This document shows positions 35,013 to 44,386 of a stretch of 64,000 nt of DNA, piece after piece (the stretch's first letter is position 1; every line of letters begins with the position of its first letter). The DNA is from Gallibacterium faecale. Its GTDB lineage: Bacteria; Pseudomonadota; Gammaproteobacteria; Enterobacterales; Pasteurellaceae. The position numbers and the translations under genes were made by a program. The notes under the pieces are model-generated. The model saw nothing but the letters and a program-made list of their open reading frames with translations. It made no database searches and was not told the origin of the DNA. The DNA lies in contig NZ_JAQIBB010000001.1 of NCBI RefSeq assembly GCF_027920745.1, positions 1-64,000 of the forward strand, in the 5' to 3' direction.

Positions 35013-38000
35013 ATGAAGTTTTTTAATCTTAATCTGGCAAAAAAAGCGAACGATCATAAATATATTGGTAATGTCATTGCAGATAGTCGTGTATTAGTCA
35101 TTGCCGAGGTTGCACAGCAACATCAAGGTGTTACTGTTGTCGTTACTCCAGATATGCGACAAGCGAATCATCTTGCAGAAAGTTTAAGACAATTTTCATT
35201 ACCGGCAGAAATTTTCTCGGATTGGGAAACCCTGCCTTATGATACGTTTTCGCCACACCAAGAGATTATTTCTACTAGATTAAGTACGTTATTTCATTTA
35301 CAACAGACAAAACAAGGTATTTTTATTTTACCAATTAGTACCTTAATGCAACGTGTTTGTCCGCCAAGTTATTTAGCGCAAAATGTTTTTTTAATCAAAA
35401 AAGGGCAACAATGTGATCTGGAACAGTTGCGTTTGCAACTAAATAAAGCAGGGTATCGTGCAGTTGATCAAGTGTTTGAACACGGCGAATATTCCGTACG
35501 TGGGGCATTGTTAGATCTTTTCCCGATGGGAAGTCATCTTCCTTATCGTTTAGATTTCTTTGATGATGAAATTGATTCTATTCGGACCTTTGATGTAGAT
35601 ACACAACGGACGATAGCAGAAATTCAGCAAATTAATTTATTGCCAGCACATGAATTCCCGATTGATGAAAAAGGTATTGAGTTTTTCCGTACTAATTTTC
35701 GCGAAACTTTTGGTGAGATTCGCCGTGATCCAGAGCATATTTATCAGCAAATTAGTAAAGGAACGTTATTTGCTGGCATTGAATATTGGCAGCCACTCTT
35801 TTTTGAACAAATGGCGACTTTCTTTGATTATGTACCAATCAATACGCTATTTATTACTGATGAGAAAATCCAACAATATGGCGAAACTTTTTTCCGTGAT
35901 GCACAGTTGCGTTATGAAAACCAAAAAGTTGATCCAATGCGTCCATTGCTTGCACCAGCAACTTTATGGCTACGTCCAGATAGTGTCAATCAGTATCTCA
36001 AAGATTATCCACAACTAACCTTAACGGAAGCAGTATTAGATCAACAAGCACGCAATCAAAATCTTAGCGTCAGTAAACTACCAGAATTAACGATCAATGC
36101 GCAGCAAAAAGAACCGTTAAAAATGTTGCGTCAATTTATTGAAAATTTTGCAGAACCTATTGTTTTTTCAGTAGAAAGTGAAGGGCGACGAGAAACCTTA
36201 CTTTCATTATTAAAACCATTAAAAATTAAGCCGACACCAATTCAGCAATTATCTGAAGCAAATCAGCAACGTTTTAGTTTAATGATTGGAGCAATGGAAA
36301 GAGGCTTTATTGTTGATCAGCAGTTTGCTTTTATTTGTGAAACGGATTTTCTTGGTGAAAAAGTGCAAACTCGTCAGCGCCAGCAACAAAAAAATGTGAA
36401 TCCAGATGCGCTAATTCGTAACTTAGCAGAATTAAAAATTGGTCAACCTGTGGTGCATTTAGAGCATGGTGTTGGGCGCTATGATGGCTTAACTACGTTA
36501 GAAACGGGCGGAATGTTAGCCGAATATTTAGTGTTGCGTTATGCAGATGATGCGAAATTGTATGTTCCTGTTTCATCATTACATTTAATTAGTCGTTATG
36601 TTGGTGGTGGAGAAGAAAACGCACCATTACATAAATTAGGTAGTGAAGCATGGGTTAAATCTCGTCAAAAAGCAGCAGAGAAAATCCGTGATGTAGCCGC
36701 AGAATTACTGGATGTTTATGCGAAGCGAGAATCTCGACCAGGTTTTGCATTTAAGTATGATCGTGAAGAGTTTCAACAATTTGTTGCGACTTTCCCATTT
36801 GAGGAAACTTATGATCAACAAATGGCAATTAATGCGGTTATTAGCGATATGTGCCAAGCCAAACCAATGGATCGTTTAGTTTGTGGTGATGTTGGATTTG
36901 GTAAGACTGAAGTAGCAATGCGAGCGGCATTTTTAGCGGTCATGAATCAAAAGCAAGTGGCGGTATTAGTACCTACCACACTGTTAGCACAACAACATTA
37001 TGATAATTTCCGTGATCGGTTTGCAAATTTGCCAGTGAACGTTGAGGTATTGTCACGTTTTAAAACAGCTAAAGAACAAAAGAATGTTTTATCTCTTGTC
37101 AAAGAAGGAAAGATAGATATTCTTATTGGAACGCATAAGTTGTTACAGGGTGAAGTGGATTTCCATGATTTAGGTCTGTTAATTATTGATGAAGAGCATC
37201 GATTTGGGGTAAGACAAAAGGAAAAAATTAAGCAGTTGCGTAGTAATATTGATATTCTCACCCTTACTGCAACTCCAATTCCACGTACACTCAATATGGC
37301 GATGAATGGTATTCGTGATCTCTCGATTATTTCAACGCCACCGGCGCGCCGTTTAGTGATTAAGACTTTTGTTCGCCAACACGATGAACGCATTATTCGA
37401 GAAGCGATATTACGGGAAATCTTACGTGGTGGGCAAGTTTATTACTTACACAATGATGTGGAAACGATACAAAATTGTGCCGAAAAATTAGCAACTTTAG
37501 TGCCAGAAGCACGTATTGGTATCGGGCATGGACAAATGCGAGAACGTGAGTTGGAACGTGTAATGACCGATTTCTATCATCAACGTTTTAATGTTTTAGT
37601 GTGTACAACCATTATCGAAACAGGAATTGATATTCCAAGCGCCAATACGATTATTATTGAACGGGCCGACCACTTTGGTTTAGCACAATTACACCAATTA
37701 CGTGGTCGAGTTGGGCGTTCGCACCATCAAGCCTATGCTTATTTATTAGCTCCACCAGAAAAATTAATGACCAAAGATGCCCGTAAACGATTAGAGGCGT
37801 TAAGTAGTTTAGATAATTTAGGGGCTGGATTTGTGTTGGCGACCCACGACTTAGAAATTCGTGGTGCAGGTGAGTTATTAGGTGATGAACAGAGCGGACA
37901 GATCGAAACTATCGGTTTTTCATTGTATATGGAGCTGTTAGAAAGTGCGATGAAAGCTCTTAAAGAAGGGAAAGAACCAACTTTAGATGAGTTAACGCAA

Positions 38001-38441
38001 GCGCAGGTTGATATTGATTTGCGTATTCCAGCATTGTTGCCAGAAGAGTATCTTGGTGATGTTAATTTACGTCTTTCTTTTTATAAGCGTATTGCTGGTG
38101 CGAAAAACGAAGAAGAATTGTCTGAATTAAAAGTTGAGTTAATCGATCGTTTTGGATTATTACCACAAGCAACGAAGAATTTATTTGAAATTGCGTTATT
38201 ACGTTTACAAGCGAAACCATTGGGAATTCAAAAAATTGAAGCAATGGCGACAGGTGGATTCTTAGAATTTGCACCACACGTAGAACTCGATCCAATGTTA
38301 TTCTTGAAGCTGATTCAGCAACAACCGAATGTTTACCGTTTTGATGGTCCATTAAAATTCAGATTTACGCAAGATTTTAGCGATACCCAACAACGATTAG
38401 GCTTTGTGATGGATTTGATTGCAAGAATTGCTGGGAATTGA
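35013..38441 (+). CDS. mfd: Transcription-repair coupling factor Mfd
   Basis: Mfd displaces RNA polymerase stalled at DNA damage and recruits UvrA. The 1,142-residue protein has the UvrB-homology N-terminal module, an RNA-polymerase-interacting (CarD-like) domain (LKIGQPVVHLEHGVGRYDGL near residue 475), Walker A CGDVGFGKTEVAMR near residue 625, the DEEH box LLIIDEEHRFGVRQ near residue 724 and the RecG-like helicase motifs HQLRGRVGRS, with a C-terminal TRCF domain. The hipBA promoter overlaps its stop codon. Confidence 0.96.
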   Translation: MKFFNLNLAKKANDHKYIGNVIADSRVLVIAEVAQQHQGVTVVVTPDMRQANHLAESLRQFSLPAEIFSDWETLPYDTFSPHQEIISTRLSTLFHLQQTKQGIFILPISTLMQRVCPPSYLAQNVFLIKKGQQCDLEQLRLQLNKAGYRAVDQVFEHGEYSVRGALLDLFPMGSHLPYRLDFFDDEIDSIRTFDVDTQRTIAEIQQINLLPAHEFPIDEKGIEFFRTNFRETFGEIRRDPEHIYQQISKGTLFAGIEYWQPLFFEQMATFFDYVPINTLFITDEKIQQYGETFFRDAQLRYENQKVDPMRPLLAPATLWLRPDSVNQYLKDYPQLTLTEAVLDQQARNQNLSVSKLPELTINAQQKEPLKMLRQFIENFAEPIVFSVESEGRRETLLSLLKPLKIKPTPIQQLSEANQQRFSLMIGAMERGFIVDQQFAFICETDFLGEKVQTRQRQQQKNVNPDALIRNLAELKIGQPVVHLEHGVGRYDGLTTLETGGMLAEYLVLRYADDAKLYVPVSSLHLISRYVGGGEENAPLHKLGSEAWVKSRQKAAEKIRDVAAELLDVYAKRESRPGFAFKYDREEFQQFVATFPFEETYDQQMAINAVISDMCQAKPMDRLVCGDVGFGKTEVAMRAAFLAVMNQKQVAVLVPTTLLAQQHYDNFRDRFANLPVNVEVLSRFKTAKEQKNVLSLVKEGKIDILIGTHKLLQGEVDFHDLGLLIIDEEHRFGVRQKEKIKQLRSNIDILTLTATPIPRTLNMAMNGIRDLSIISTPPARRLVIKTFVRQHDERIIREAILREILRGGQVYYLHNDVETIQNCAEKLATLVPEARIGIGHGQMRERELERVMTDFYHQRFNVLVCTTIIETGIDIPSANTIIIERADHFGLAQLHQLRGRVGRSHHQAYAYLLAPPEKLMTKDARKRLEALSSLDNLGAGFVLATHDLEIRGAGELLGDEQSGQIETIGFSLYMELLESAMKALKEGKEPTLDELTQAQVDIDLRIPALLPEEYLGDVNLRLSFYKRIAGAKNEEELSELKVELIDRFGLLPQATKNLFEIALLRLQAKPLGIQKIEAMATGGFLEFAPHVELDPMLFLKLIQQQPNVYRFDGPLKFRFTQDFSDTQQRLGFVMDLIARIAGN

Positions 38442-38466
38442 AAAAAGAAAAAATGAACATTATAAT
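38438..38466 (+). promoter_or_regulatory. Promoter of the hipBA-like operon
   Basis: TTGAAA (38438–38443) and a perfect TATAAT (38461–38466) are separated by 17 bp. The −35 overlaps the mfd stop, and the −10 lies within the left arm of the operator palindrome. Confidence 0.8.
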
Positions 38467-38501
38467 TATCAAAATCTTAAAAAATGGTTGTTATAATGTT
38501 C
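38455..38501. promoter_or_regulatory. Palindromic operator of the hipBA-like operon
   Basis: Perfect 11-bp inverted arms GAACATTATAA (38455–38465) and TTATAATGTTC (38491–38501) have centres 36 bp apart. The left arm covers the −10 and the right arm covers the antitoxin ATG at 38496. This geometry suits cooperative autorepression by the HTH antitoxin, as known for HipB. Confidence 0.75.
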
Positions 38502-38804
38502 AATAAGACAAAATCTCCTAAATTATTCCCTAAGTATGAAAATGTGTTAATTCAACTTGGAGAGAATATCAAACTTGCTATTAAACGCAGAAAATTCACG
38601 CAAACACTATTAGCAGAGCGGACTGGTTTAAGTCGTATGACAATTCGTAAAATAACCCAAGGTAATCCTAATGTTGCTATTGGCTATTATGTTATGGTGC
38701 TAGGGGTATTAGGATTGGAACAAGATTTCAGTAAAGTTGGTAAAGACGATGAACTTGGACGTAAATTACAAGATATTGCGTTATTAAGGAAATCGAATGA
38801 GTAA
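38496..38804 (+). CDS. HipB-like HTH antitoxin
   Basis: The small helix-turn-helix protein of the Xre type has LGENIKLAIKRRKFTQTLLA then ERTGLSRMTIRKITQGNPNV, followed by a short C-terminal tail. The ATG at 38496 gives 102 residues; an ATG at 38484 would add four. Neither has a good ribosome-binding site. It overlaps the toxin gene by 8 bp (ATGAGTAA), the usual antitoxin-first order. It presumably binds the flanking palindrome and neutralises the adjacent HipA-like kinase. Confidence 0.85.
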   Translation: MFNKTKSPKLFPKYENVLIQLGENIKLAIKRRKFTQTLLAERTGLSRMTIRKITQGNPNVAIGYYVMVLGVLGLEQDFSKVGKDDELGRKLQDIALLRKSNE

Positions 38805-40032
38805 AGAGATTTATGTGTTTGCCAGCTGGGAAGAATTGATTAAGCCAGAGTTAATCGGTGTTTTATCTTCTGATGTCGTAAGAGGAAAAGAGTCATTTCG
38901 CTTTAGCTATGATAATAACTGGCTAAAATCGCCTTTTGTGCAACAGATTGATCCTGATTTACATCTTTATTCTGGGGAACAATATAGTTTAAATGCACAG
39001 AATTTTCGAATTTTTCTAGATTCCTGTCCTGATCGTTGGGGACGTTTATTGATGAAACGGCGAGAGATTGCTTTAGCCAATCAACAAAATCGTAAACCGA
39101 AAATGCTTTTAGAAAGTGATTACTTGTTAGGTGTACATGATATGAATCGCATGGGGGCATTAAGGTTTAAAACTGAACTAAATGGTGAATTTTTAGATAA
39201 TAATGACTATTTAGCTGCTCCACCTATATCTTCTTTAAAAGAGTTAGAATTTGCTGCTTTTCAATTAGAAAATAGCAATATTGATGATCCTGATTATTTA
39301 AAATGGCTTTATATGCTGATTTCTCCAGGATCATCTTTAGGAGGTGCGAGACCTAAAGCCTCAGTGATCGACGAGTATAAGCAGTTATGGATCGCAAAGT
39401 TTCCTAGCAAATATGATGAGTATGATGTTGGGTTATGGGAATATTTAATTTATGGTTTAGCCACTCAATCTGGTATTGAAATGGCAACTTGTCGAATTGA
39501 AAAGTTCAATCAGGAACATCATACATTTTTGACCCAAAGATTTGATCGAATAGGTGAACGACGTCGCCATTTTACTTCAGCCTTAACTCAGCTAGGCTAC
39601 TATGATGGCGATTATGAAGCGAGTTATTTAGAAATAGCTCAGTTTATAACAGAAAACGGTTCTCAAACTAAAAGAGATCTTATGCAATTATGGCGAAGAA
39701 TTGTGTTTAATATAGCTGTATCAAATACGGATGATCATTTGCGGAATCACGGTTTTATCTATCAAAATGCAGGTTGGATTTTATCGCCTGCTTATGATCT
39801 CAATCCAAGCCCATTATCTCAAGGATTACATCTTAATATCACAGACAGCGATAATAGATTAGATTTCCAGTTAGCTTTTGAGGTAGCTGAGTTTTTTCAA
39901 TTAACACCTAATCAAGCAAAACAAATTTATGATGAGGTGATGACTGTTGTAAATAAATGGCGAAAGTTTGCAACAAATTTAGGTATCTCTAGGCAAGAAC
40001 AAGAAATGATGAAATATGCATTTAATCTATAA
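38797..40032 (+). CDS. HipA-family serine/threonine kinase toxin
   Basis: The 411-residue protein is a full-length HipA-like kinase. The N-terminal domain is followed by the regulatory phosphate loop SPGSSLGGARPK (residues 176–187, containing the Ser pair that HipA proteins autophosphorylate), the catalytic loop SNTDDHLRNHG (Asp312/Asp313, His314) and the metal motif YDLNPS. E. coli HipA phosphorylates glutamyl-tRNA synthetase and arrests translation; the target here is unproven. All key residues are present, so it is probably active. It is encoded between mfd and serS, core genes, suggesting insertion as a cassette. Confidence 0.87.
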   Translation: MSKEIYVFASWEELIKPELIGVLSSDVVRGKESFRFSYDNNWLKSPFVQQIDPDLHLYSGEQYSLNAQNFRIFLDSCPDRWGRLLMKRREIALANQQNRKPKMLLESDYLLGVHDMNRMGALRFKTELNGEFLDNNDYLAAPPISSLKELEFAAFQLENSNIDDPDYLKWLYMLISPGSSLGGARPKASVIDEYKQLWIAKFPSKYDEYDVGLWEYLIYGLATQSGIEMATCRIEKFNQEHHTFLTQRFDRIGERRRHFTSALTQLGYYDGDYEASYLEIAQFITENGSQTKRDLMQLWRRIVFNIAVSNTDDHLRNHGFIYQNAGWILSPAYDLNPSPLSQGLHLNITDSDNRLDFQLAFEVAEFFQLTPNQAKQIYDEVMTVVNKWRKFATNLGISRQEQEMMKYAFNL

Positions 40033-40119
40033 AATTTCCACGAGTAACATGATTTTCCGTGTTAGAATAATGCCGTTTTTTTATTTCAATAAAGTACAGA
40101 ATCAAAAAAGGAAAAAAAG

Positions 40120-41406
40120 ATGATTGATCCTAATCTACTACGTAATGATTTAGCCGCAACAGCAGCAAAATTACTTGAAAAAAGAAATTTTGTATTAGAC
40201 GTGCAAAAAATTGAGCAATTAGAAGAACAACGTAAAGTATTACAAGTTAAAACAGAAAGTTTACAAGCAGAACGTAATGCACGTTCTAAGGCTATCGGTG
40301 CAGCGAAAGCAAGAGGTGAAGATATCCAACCATTATTAGCTGAAGTAGATAATATGGGATCGGAATTAGAACAAGCGAAAGTAGCTTTAGAACAAGTCCA
40401 AGAAGAATTAAGACAAATTGCCTTAACAATTCCAAATATTCCTGCAGATGAAGTACCACAAGGGAAAGATGATAGCGAAAACCTTGAAGTATTTCGTTGG
40501 GGGGAACCAAAACAGTATGATTTCCCAATTCGTGATCATGTAGATTTAGGTGAACTCAGTGGCGGTGTTGATTTCCCAACTGCCGTGAAATTAACAGGAG
40601 CAAGATTTGTTGTTTTAAAAGGCAAAATCGCTCGTTTACACCGTGCTTTAGCACAATTTATGCTTGATTTACATACCGAGCAACATGGTTACCTTGAAAC
40701 TTATGTGCCTTACCTAGTCAATCACGAAACTCTTTGTGGTACAGGGCAGTTACCAAAATTTGGTGAAGATTTATTCCATACAAAACCACTAGAAGGTGAA
40801 CAACCTTATGCGTTGATTCCAACTGCGGAAGTGCCTGTCACCAATATGGTGCGTGGAGAAATTTTAGATGCTGAAGATTTACCATTAAAAATGACCGCAC
40901 ATACGCCATGTTTCCGTTCTGAAGCAGGTTCTTATGGTCGTGATACACGTGGTTTAATCCGTATGCACCAATTTGACAAAGTAGAATTAGTACAAATTGT
41001 TGAACCTGAAAAATCAATGGCAGCATTAGAAGAGTTAACGGGACACGCAGAAAAAGTATTACAACTATTAGGTTTACCATATCGTAAAGTATTACTTTGT
41101 ACTGGTGATATGGGCTTTAGTTCATGCAAAACTTATGATTTAGAAGTCTGGGTGCCTGCACAAAATACCTACCGTGAAATTTCATCTTGTTCAAATATGT
41201 GGGATTTCCAAGCGCGCCGTATGTCTGCACGTTATCGTGTGAAAGGTGAGAAAAAGCCTCGTCTTGTGCATACCCTTAATGGTTCAGGTTTAGCAGTTGG
41301 CCGTACTTTAGTGGCAGTGCTAGAAAACTACCAACAAGCCGATGGATCAATTATTGTGCCAGAAGTATTACGTCCATATATGAATGGTTTAGATGTTATC
41401 CGCTAA
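40120..41406 (+). CDS. serS: Seryl-tRNA synthetase
   Basis: SerS charges tRNA-Ser. The 428-residue class II synthetase has the long N-terminal coiled-coil arm (about residues 25–110), motif 2 FRSEAGSYGRDTRGLIRMHQ and motif 3 LNGSGLAVGRTLVAVLENYQ. Length is typical. A −10-like TAGAAT lies about 55 bp upstream of the ATG, so it has its own promoter after the toxin genes. Confidence 0.96.
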   Translation: MIDPNLLRNDLAATAAKLLEKRNFVLDVQKIEQLEEQRKVLQVKTESLQAERNARSKAIGAAKARGEDIQPLLAEVDNMGSELEQAKVALEQVQEELRQIALTIPNIPADEVPQGKDDSENLEVFRWGEPKQYDFPIRDHVDLGELSGGVDFPTAVKLTGARFVVLKGKIARLHRALAQFMLDLHTEQHGYLETYVPYLVNHETLCGTGQLPKFGEDLFHTKPLEGEQPYALIPTAEVPVTNMVRGEILDAEDLPLKMTAHTPCFRSEAGSYGRDTRGLIRMHQFDKVELVQIVEPEKSMAALEELTGHAEKVLQLLGLPYRKVLLCTGDMGFSSCKTYDLEVWVPAQNTYREISSCSNMWDFQARRMSARYRVKGEKKPRLVHTLNGSGLAVGRTLVAVLENYQQADGSIIVPEVLRPYMNGLDVIR

Positions 41407-41424
41407 GGATGAAAAACAGCATTT

Positions 41425-42390
41425 ATGTTTGATTTTCGACCTTTTTATCAACAAATTGCTACCAGTGAGCTGTCAGATTGGTTAGAAACCTTACCTGCAC
41501 AGCTCAAACAATGGCAAGCTAATACACATGGTGAATATGCGAAATGGTCAAAAGTTGTTGATTTTTTACCAGAGCGTATTGCGGATGAAATCGATCTGAA
41601 ACATAGCGTAACCGCACATTTGCATCAACCATTCACTGAGGGTGAACGACAAAGAATGGTTCACCATTTAAAACAGCTAATGCCTTGGCGTAAAGGGCCA
41701 TATCATTTATATGGTGTGCATATTGATTGTGAATGGCGTTCTGATTTTAAATGGGATCGTTTGTTACCGCATATTTCACCATTACAAGATCGGTTAGTGT
41801 TAGACGTTGGCTGTGGTAGTGGTTACCATATGTGGCGGATGGTCGGTGAAGGGGCAAAAATGGTAGTAGGTATTGATCCAACCGAATTATTTCTATGCCA
41901 GTTTGAAGCAGTTAGAAAGCTGTTAAATAACGACCGCCGAGCTAATTTGATTCCACTCGGTATCGAACAAATGCAACCGTTGCATGCTTTTGATACGGTG
42001 TTCTCTATGGGCGTGCTATATCATCGCAAATCGCCATTGGATCACCTTTCTCAGCTTAAAGCACAATTAAAGAAAGGCGGTGAACTGATCTTAGAAACGC
42101 TTGTGGTGGATGGAGATCAACATACGGTATTAGTTCCTGGTGAACGTTATGCCAAAATGAAAAATGTTTACTTTATCCCTTCGGTTGCGGCGTTAATTAA
42201 TTGGTTAGGGAAAACAGGGTTTAGAAATATCCGTTGTGTGGATGTTGCCGTAACTTCATTAGCTGAGCAACGTAAAACAGAATGGCTTGAGAATGAGAGC
42301 TTAATTGATTTCCTTGATCCTCAAGATTTAAGTAAAACCATTGAAGGTTATCCCGCACCAAAACGTGCGGTAATAATTGCTAATAAATAA
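41425..42390 (+). CDS. cmoB: tRNA U34 carboxymethyltransferase CmoB
   Basis: CmoB uses carboxy-S-adenosylmethionine to convert 5-hydroxyuridine-34 to cmo5U, widening wobble decoding. The 321-residue protein has the Rossmann motif VLDVGCGSGYHMWRM near residue 123 and WRKGPYHLYGVHIDCEWRSD before it. It lies 18 bp after serS, so is likely co-transcribed. cmoA, its usual partner, is not in this window. Confidence 0.94.
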   Translation: MFDFRPFYQQIATSELSDWLETLPAQLKQWQANTHGEYAKWSKVVDFLPERIADEIDLKHSVTAHLHQPFTEGERQRMVHHLKQLMPWRKGPYHLYGVHIDCEWRSDFKWDRLLPHISPLQDRLVLDVGCGSGYHMWRMVGEGAKMVVGIDPTELFLCQFEAVRKLLNNDRRANLIPLGIEQMQPLHAFDTVFSMGVLYHRKSPLDHLSQLKAQLKKGGELILETLVVDGDQHTVLVPGERYAKMKNVYFIPSVAALINWLGKTGFRNIRCVDVAVTSLAEQRKTEWLENESLIDFLDPQDLSKTIEGYPAPKRAVIIANK

Positions 42391-42412
42391 CAAACTTATT
42401 ATCTATATTAAT

Positions 42413-42466
42413 AAAAATCTGTTCCTATAAGTGTCTAGGATGTAAAACTAAAGGGACAGATTTTTT
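42413..42466 (+). terminator. Terminator after cmoB
   Basis: AAAAATCTGTTCC (42413–42425) pairs with GGGACAGATTTTT (42453–42465), leaving a 27-nt loop, followed by T. The remaining bases to 42661 are a plain AT-rich upstream region of the dps gene in which I recognise no further element. Confidence 0.72.
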
Positions 42467-42661
42467 ATTTTTAATAATTTATAACAATGAATAAAGTAAT
42501 TTAATTTGTTAGAAGCTATCAATTACATTGGGAATACCCATTTTTGTTCATTCAAATTTGCAACTAAAATACCTCACATAAGGTTTAAGGAAGTAATTAA
42601 ATGTCACTTCCTAAATCAGTGGTTTAATTTATTATTCAAAGTAAGTTAAGAGAGGCTAATT

Positions 42662-43132
42662 ATGGCTAAAACAACAATTGGTTTAGATACAAAATTATCA
42701 AAAAAATTAGCAAACGAATTAAATAATTTATTGGCTAGTTATCAAGTATTTTATATGAATGTACGAGGTTATCACTGGAATATTAAAGGGGTAAATTTCT
42801 TTGAATTACATGCTAAGTTTGAAGAAATTTATAATGATTTAGTGGTAAAAGTAGATGAAATTGCAGAACGTATTTTGACATTAGGCTATACCCCAAGTAA
42901 TGCGTTTAGTGAATATTTACAGGTTGCTAAAATTAAGGAACATTCAGGTGTTAGTGCAGCCGAAGAGTGTTTGAAAGGGGTATTAAGTGGTTTGCAAAAT
43001 TTACTTGAACAACAAAGAGATATTCTTGCTATTGCCAATGAAGCTGAAGATGAGGGAACTGCCTCGTTAATGAGTGATTATATTAAAGAGCAAGAAAAAT
43101 TAATTTGGATGTTTAGTGCAGCAACGAAATAG
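42662..43132 (+). CDS. dps: Dps-family ferritin-like protein
   Basis: Dps forms a 12-mer that oxidises Fe2+ with peroxide and stores iron, protecting DNA. The 156-residue protein has the inter-subunit ferroxidase residues in QVFYMNVRGYHWNIKG (His) and FEEIYNDLVVKVDEIAERI (Asp/Glu). It lacks a long Lys-rich N-terminal tail, so strong DNA binding is not predicted. It stands alone between terminators; no OxyR or Fur site was recognised. Confidence 0.92.
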   Translation: MAKTTIGLDTKLSKKLANELNNLLASYQVFYMNVRGYHWNIKGVNFFELHAKFEEIYNDLVVKVDEIAERILTLGYTPSNAFSEYLQVAKIKEHSGVSAAEECLKGVLSGLQNLLEQQRDILAIANEAEDEGTASLMSDYIKEQEKLIWMFSAATK

Positions 43133-43153
43133 TAAATTTCCAATTATCAATAT

Positions 43154-43191
43154 AAAAATAAACCTACGATCACTATCGTAGGTTTATTTTT
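43154..43191. terminator. Bidirectional terminator between dps and ttcA
   Basis: A perfect 17-bp stem (43154–43170 / 43175–43191) with loop CACT has A-rich left and T-rich right flanks, serving the convergent dps and ttcA genes. Confidence 0.9.
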
Positions 43192-43195
43192 AAGA

Positions 43196-44116
43196 TCAAC
43201 ATACTTCCTTAAAACTAATCTGTGTTTGTTCTAAAAAATCATTCTCCTCATCTTGCATAATAGGAGCAGTTGGAATTTCTGGTTTATCAAAAGCAATATC
43301 GCCCTCAATATTTTCTAATAAGCTACCATGACGAATATTTTTGAAATCAAATAATTTCGGATCGCATAAATGTGATGGCACAACATTTTGCAAGGCACTA
43401 AACATAGTTTCAATCCGTCCTGGATATTGGCGATCCCAAGCTTGTAGCATTTCTTTAATGACCTGGCGTTGTAGATTAGGTTGTGAACCACAAAGATTAC
43501 ACGGAATAATCGGGAATTGTTTCGCTTCTGCATAACGAGCAATATCTTTTTCTCGGCAATAGGCAAGTGGGCGGATGACAATTTGTTTACCATCATCACT
43601 AATCAATTTTGGTGGCATACTTTTCATTTTGCCACCATAGAACATATTCAAGAATAAGGTTTCTAACATATCATCACGATGATGACCAAGTGCAATTTTA
43701 GTTGCTCCTAACTCTGTTGCAGTACGATATAAAATCCCACGGCGTAAACGTGAACAGAGTGAACAAGTGGTTTTACCCTCAGGAATTTTTTCTTTCACAA
43801 TGCCATAAGTATTTTCTTCAACAATTTTATATTCAACCCCTAATTGTGATAGATAATTAGGTAATACTTCTTCTGGAAAGCCAGGTTGTTTTTGATCCAG
43901 ATTAACGGCAACAATTTCAAAATTGATCGGAGCATTGAGTTTTAAATTTAATAAAATATCTAATAGGGTATAGCTATCTTTGCCGCCAGATAAGCACACC
44001 ATCACGCGATCGCCTTCTTCAATCATATTAAAATCAGCGATTGCCTTACCGACTTCACGGCGTAAACGCTTATGTAATTTGTTAAGGTTATAGATTTGTT
44101 TTTTCTCTAATGACAT
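43196..44116 (-). CDS. ttcA: tRNA 2-thiocytidine biosynthesis protein TtcA
   Basis: TtcA thiolates C32 of certain tRNAs using ATP and a [4Fe-4S] cluster. The 306-residue protein has the PP-loop CLSGGKDSYTLL near residue 43, the CSLC motif near residue 118 and CNLC near residue 206, the cluster/catalytic cysteines. Length and motifs are complete. It is the only gene of its unit; the 270-bp region upstream (44117–44386) holds its promoter and that of divergent mukF, with no other feature seen. Confidence 0.94.
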   Translation of the reverse strand: MSLEKKQIYNLNKLHKRLRREVGKAIADFNMIEEGDRVMVCLSGGKDSYTLLDILLNLKLNAPINFEIVAVNLDQKQPGFPEEVLPNYLSQLGVEYKIVEENTYGIVKEKIPEGKTTCSLCSRLRRGILYRTATELGATKIALGHHRDDMLETLFLNMFYGGKMKSMPPKLISDDGKQIVIRPLAYCREKDIARYAEAKQFPIIPCNLCGSQPNLQRQVIKEMLQAWDRQYPGRIETMFSALQNVVPSHLCDPKLFDFKNIRHGSLLENIEGDIAFDKPEIPTAPIMQDEENDFLEQTQISFKEVC

Positions 44117-44386
44117 ATTAAATAATCAGTTTTTCAGCTAAAAAATCGGTTTGCTATGGTAAGGGCTTTTGTTTTTTTTGCAATAACTTATTGAGGTATT
44201 TTGCGAGAAATCAGTGTTTGTACAGCGAAATTTTTAATATTTGTAAAAATGGGAGATCAGTCACAGAGAAAAGGTCACGATCTTGTTAAATAACCTTTAG
44301 AAAAATAGCAATTTTTTGCTAGAATGTTGCCTGTTTTAGCATATTAATTTGATCAAGATAAACCTCAGTTGTTTAGGTAGTTAATA

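Noticed and set aside
36998..37393. 131-codon − strand frame inside mfd
   Set aside because: It is antisense to the conserved helicase motifs, with no homology or ribosome-binding site.
38453..38506. 17-codon ORF rich in Ile in front of the HipB-like gene
   Set aside because: It is created by the operator/promoter sequence, has no clear ribosome-binding site and would begin before the likely transcription start.
44349..44362. FNR-like TTGATCAAGATAAA upstream of mukF
   Set aside because: Only the left half-site is good (about 7/10), and oxygen control of condensin genes is not expected.
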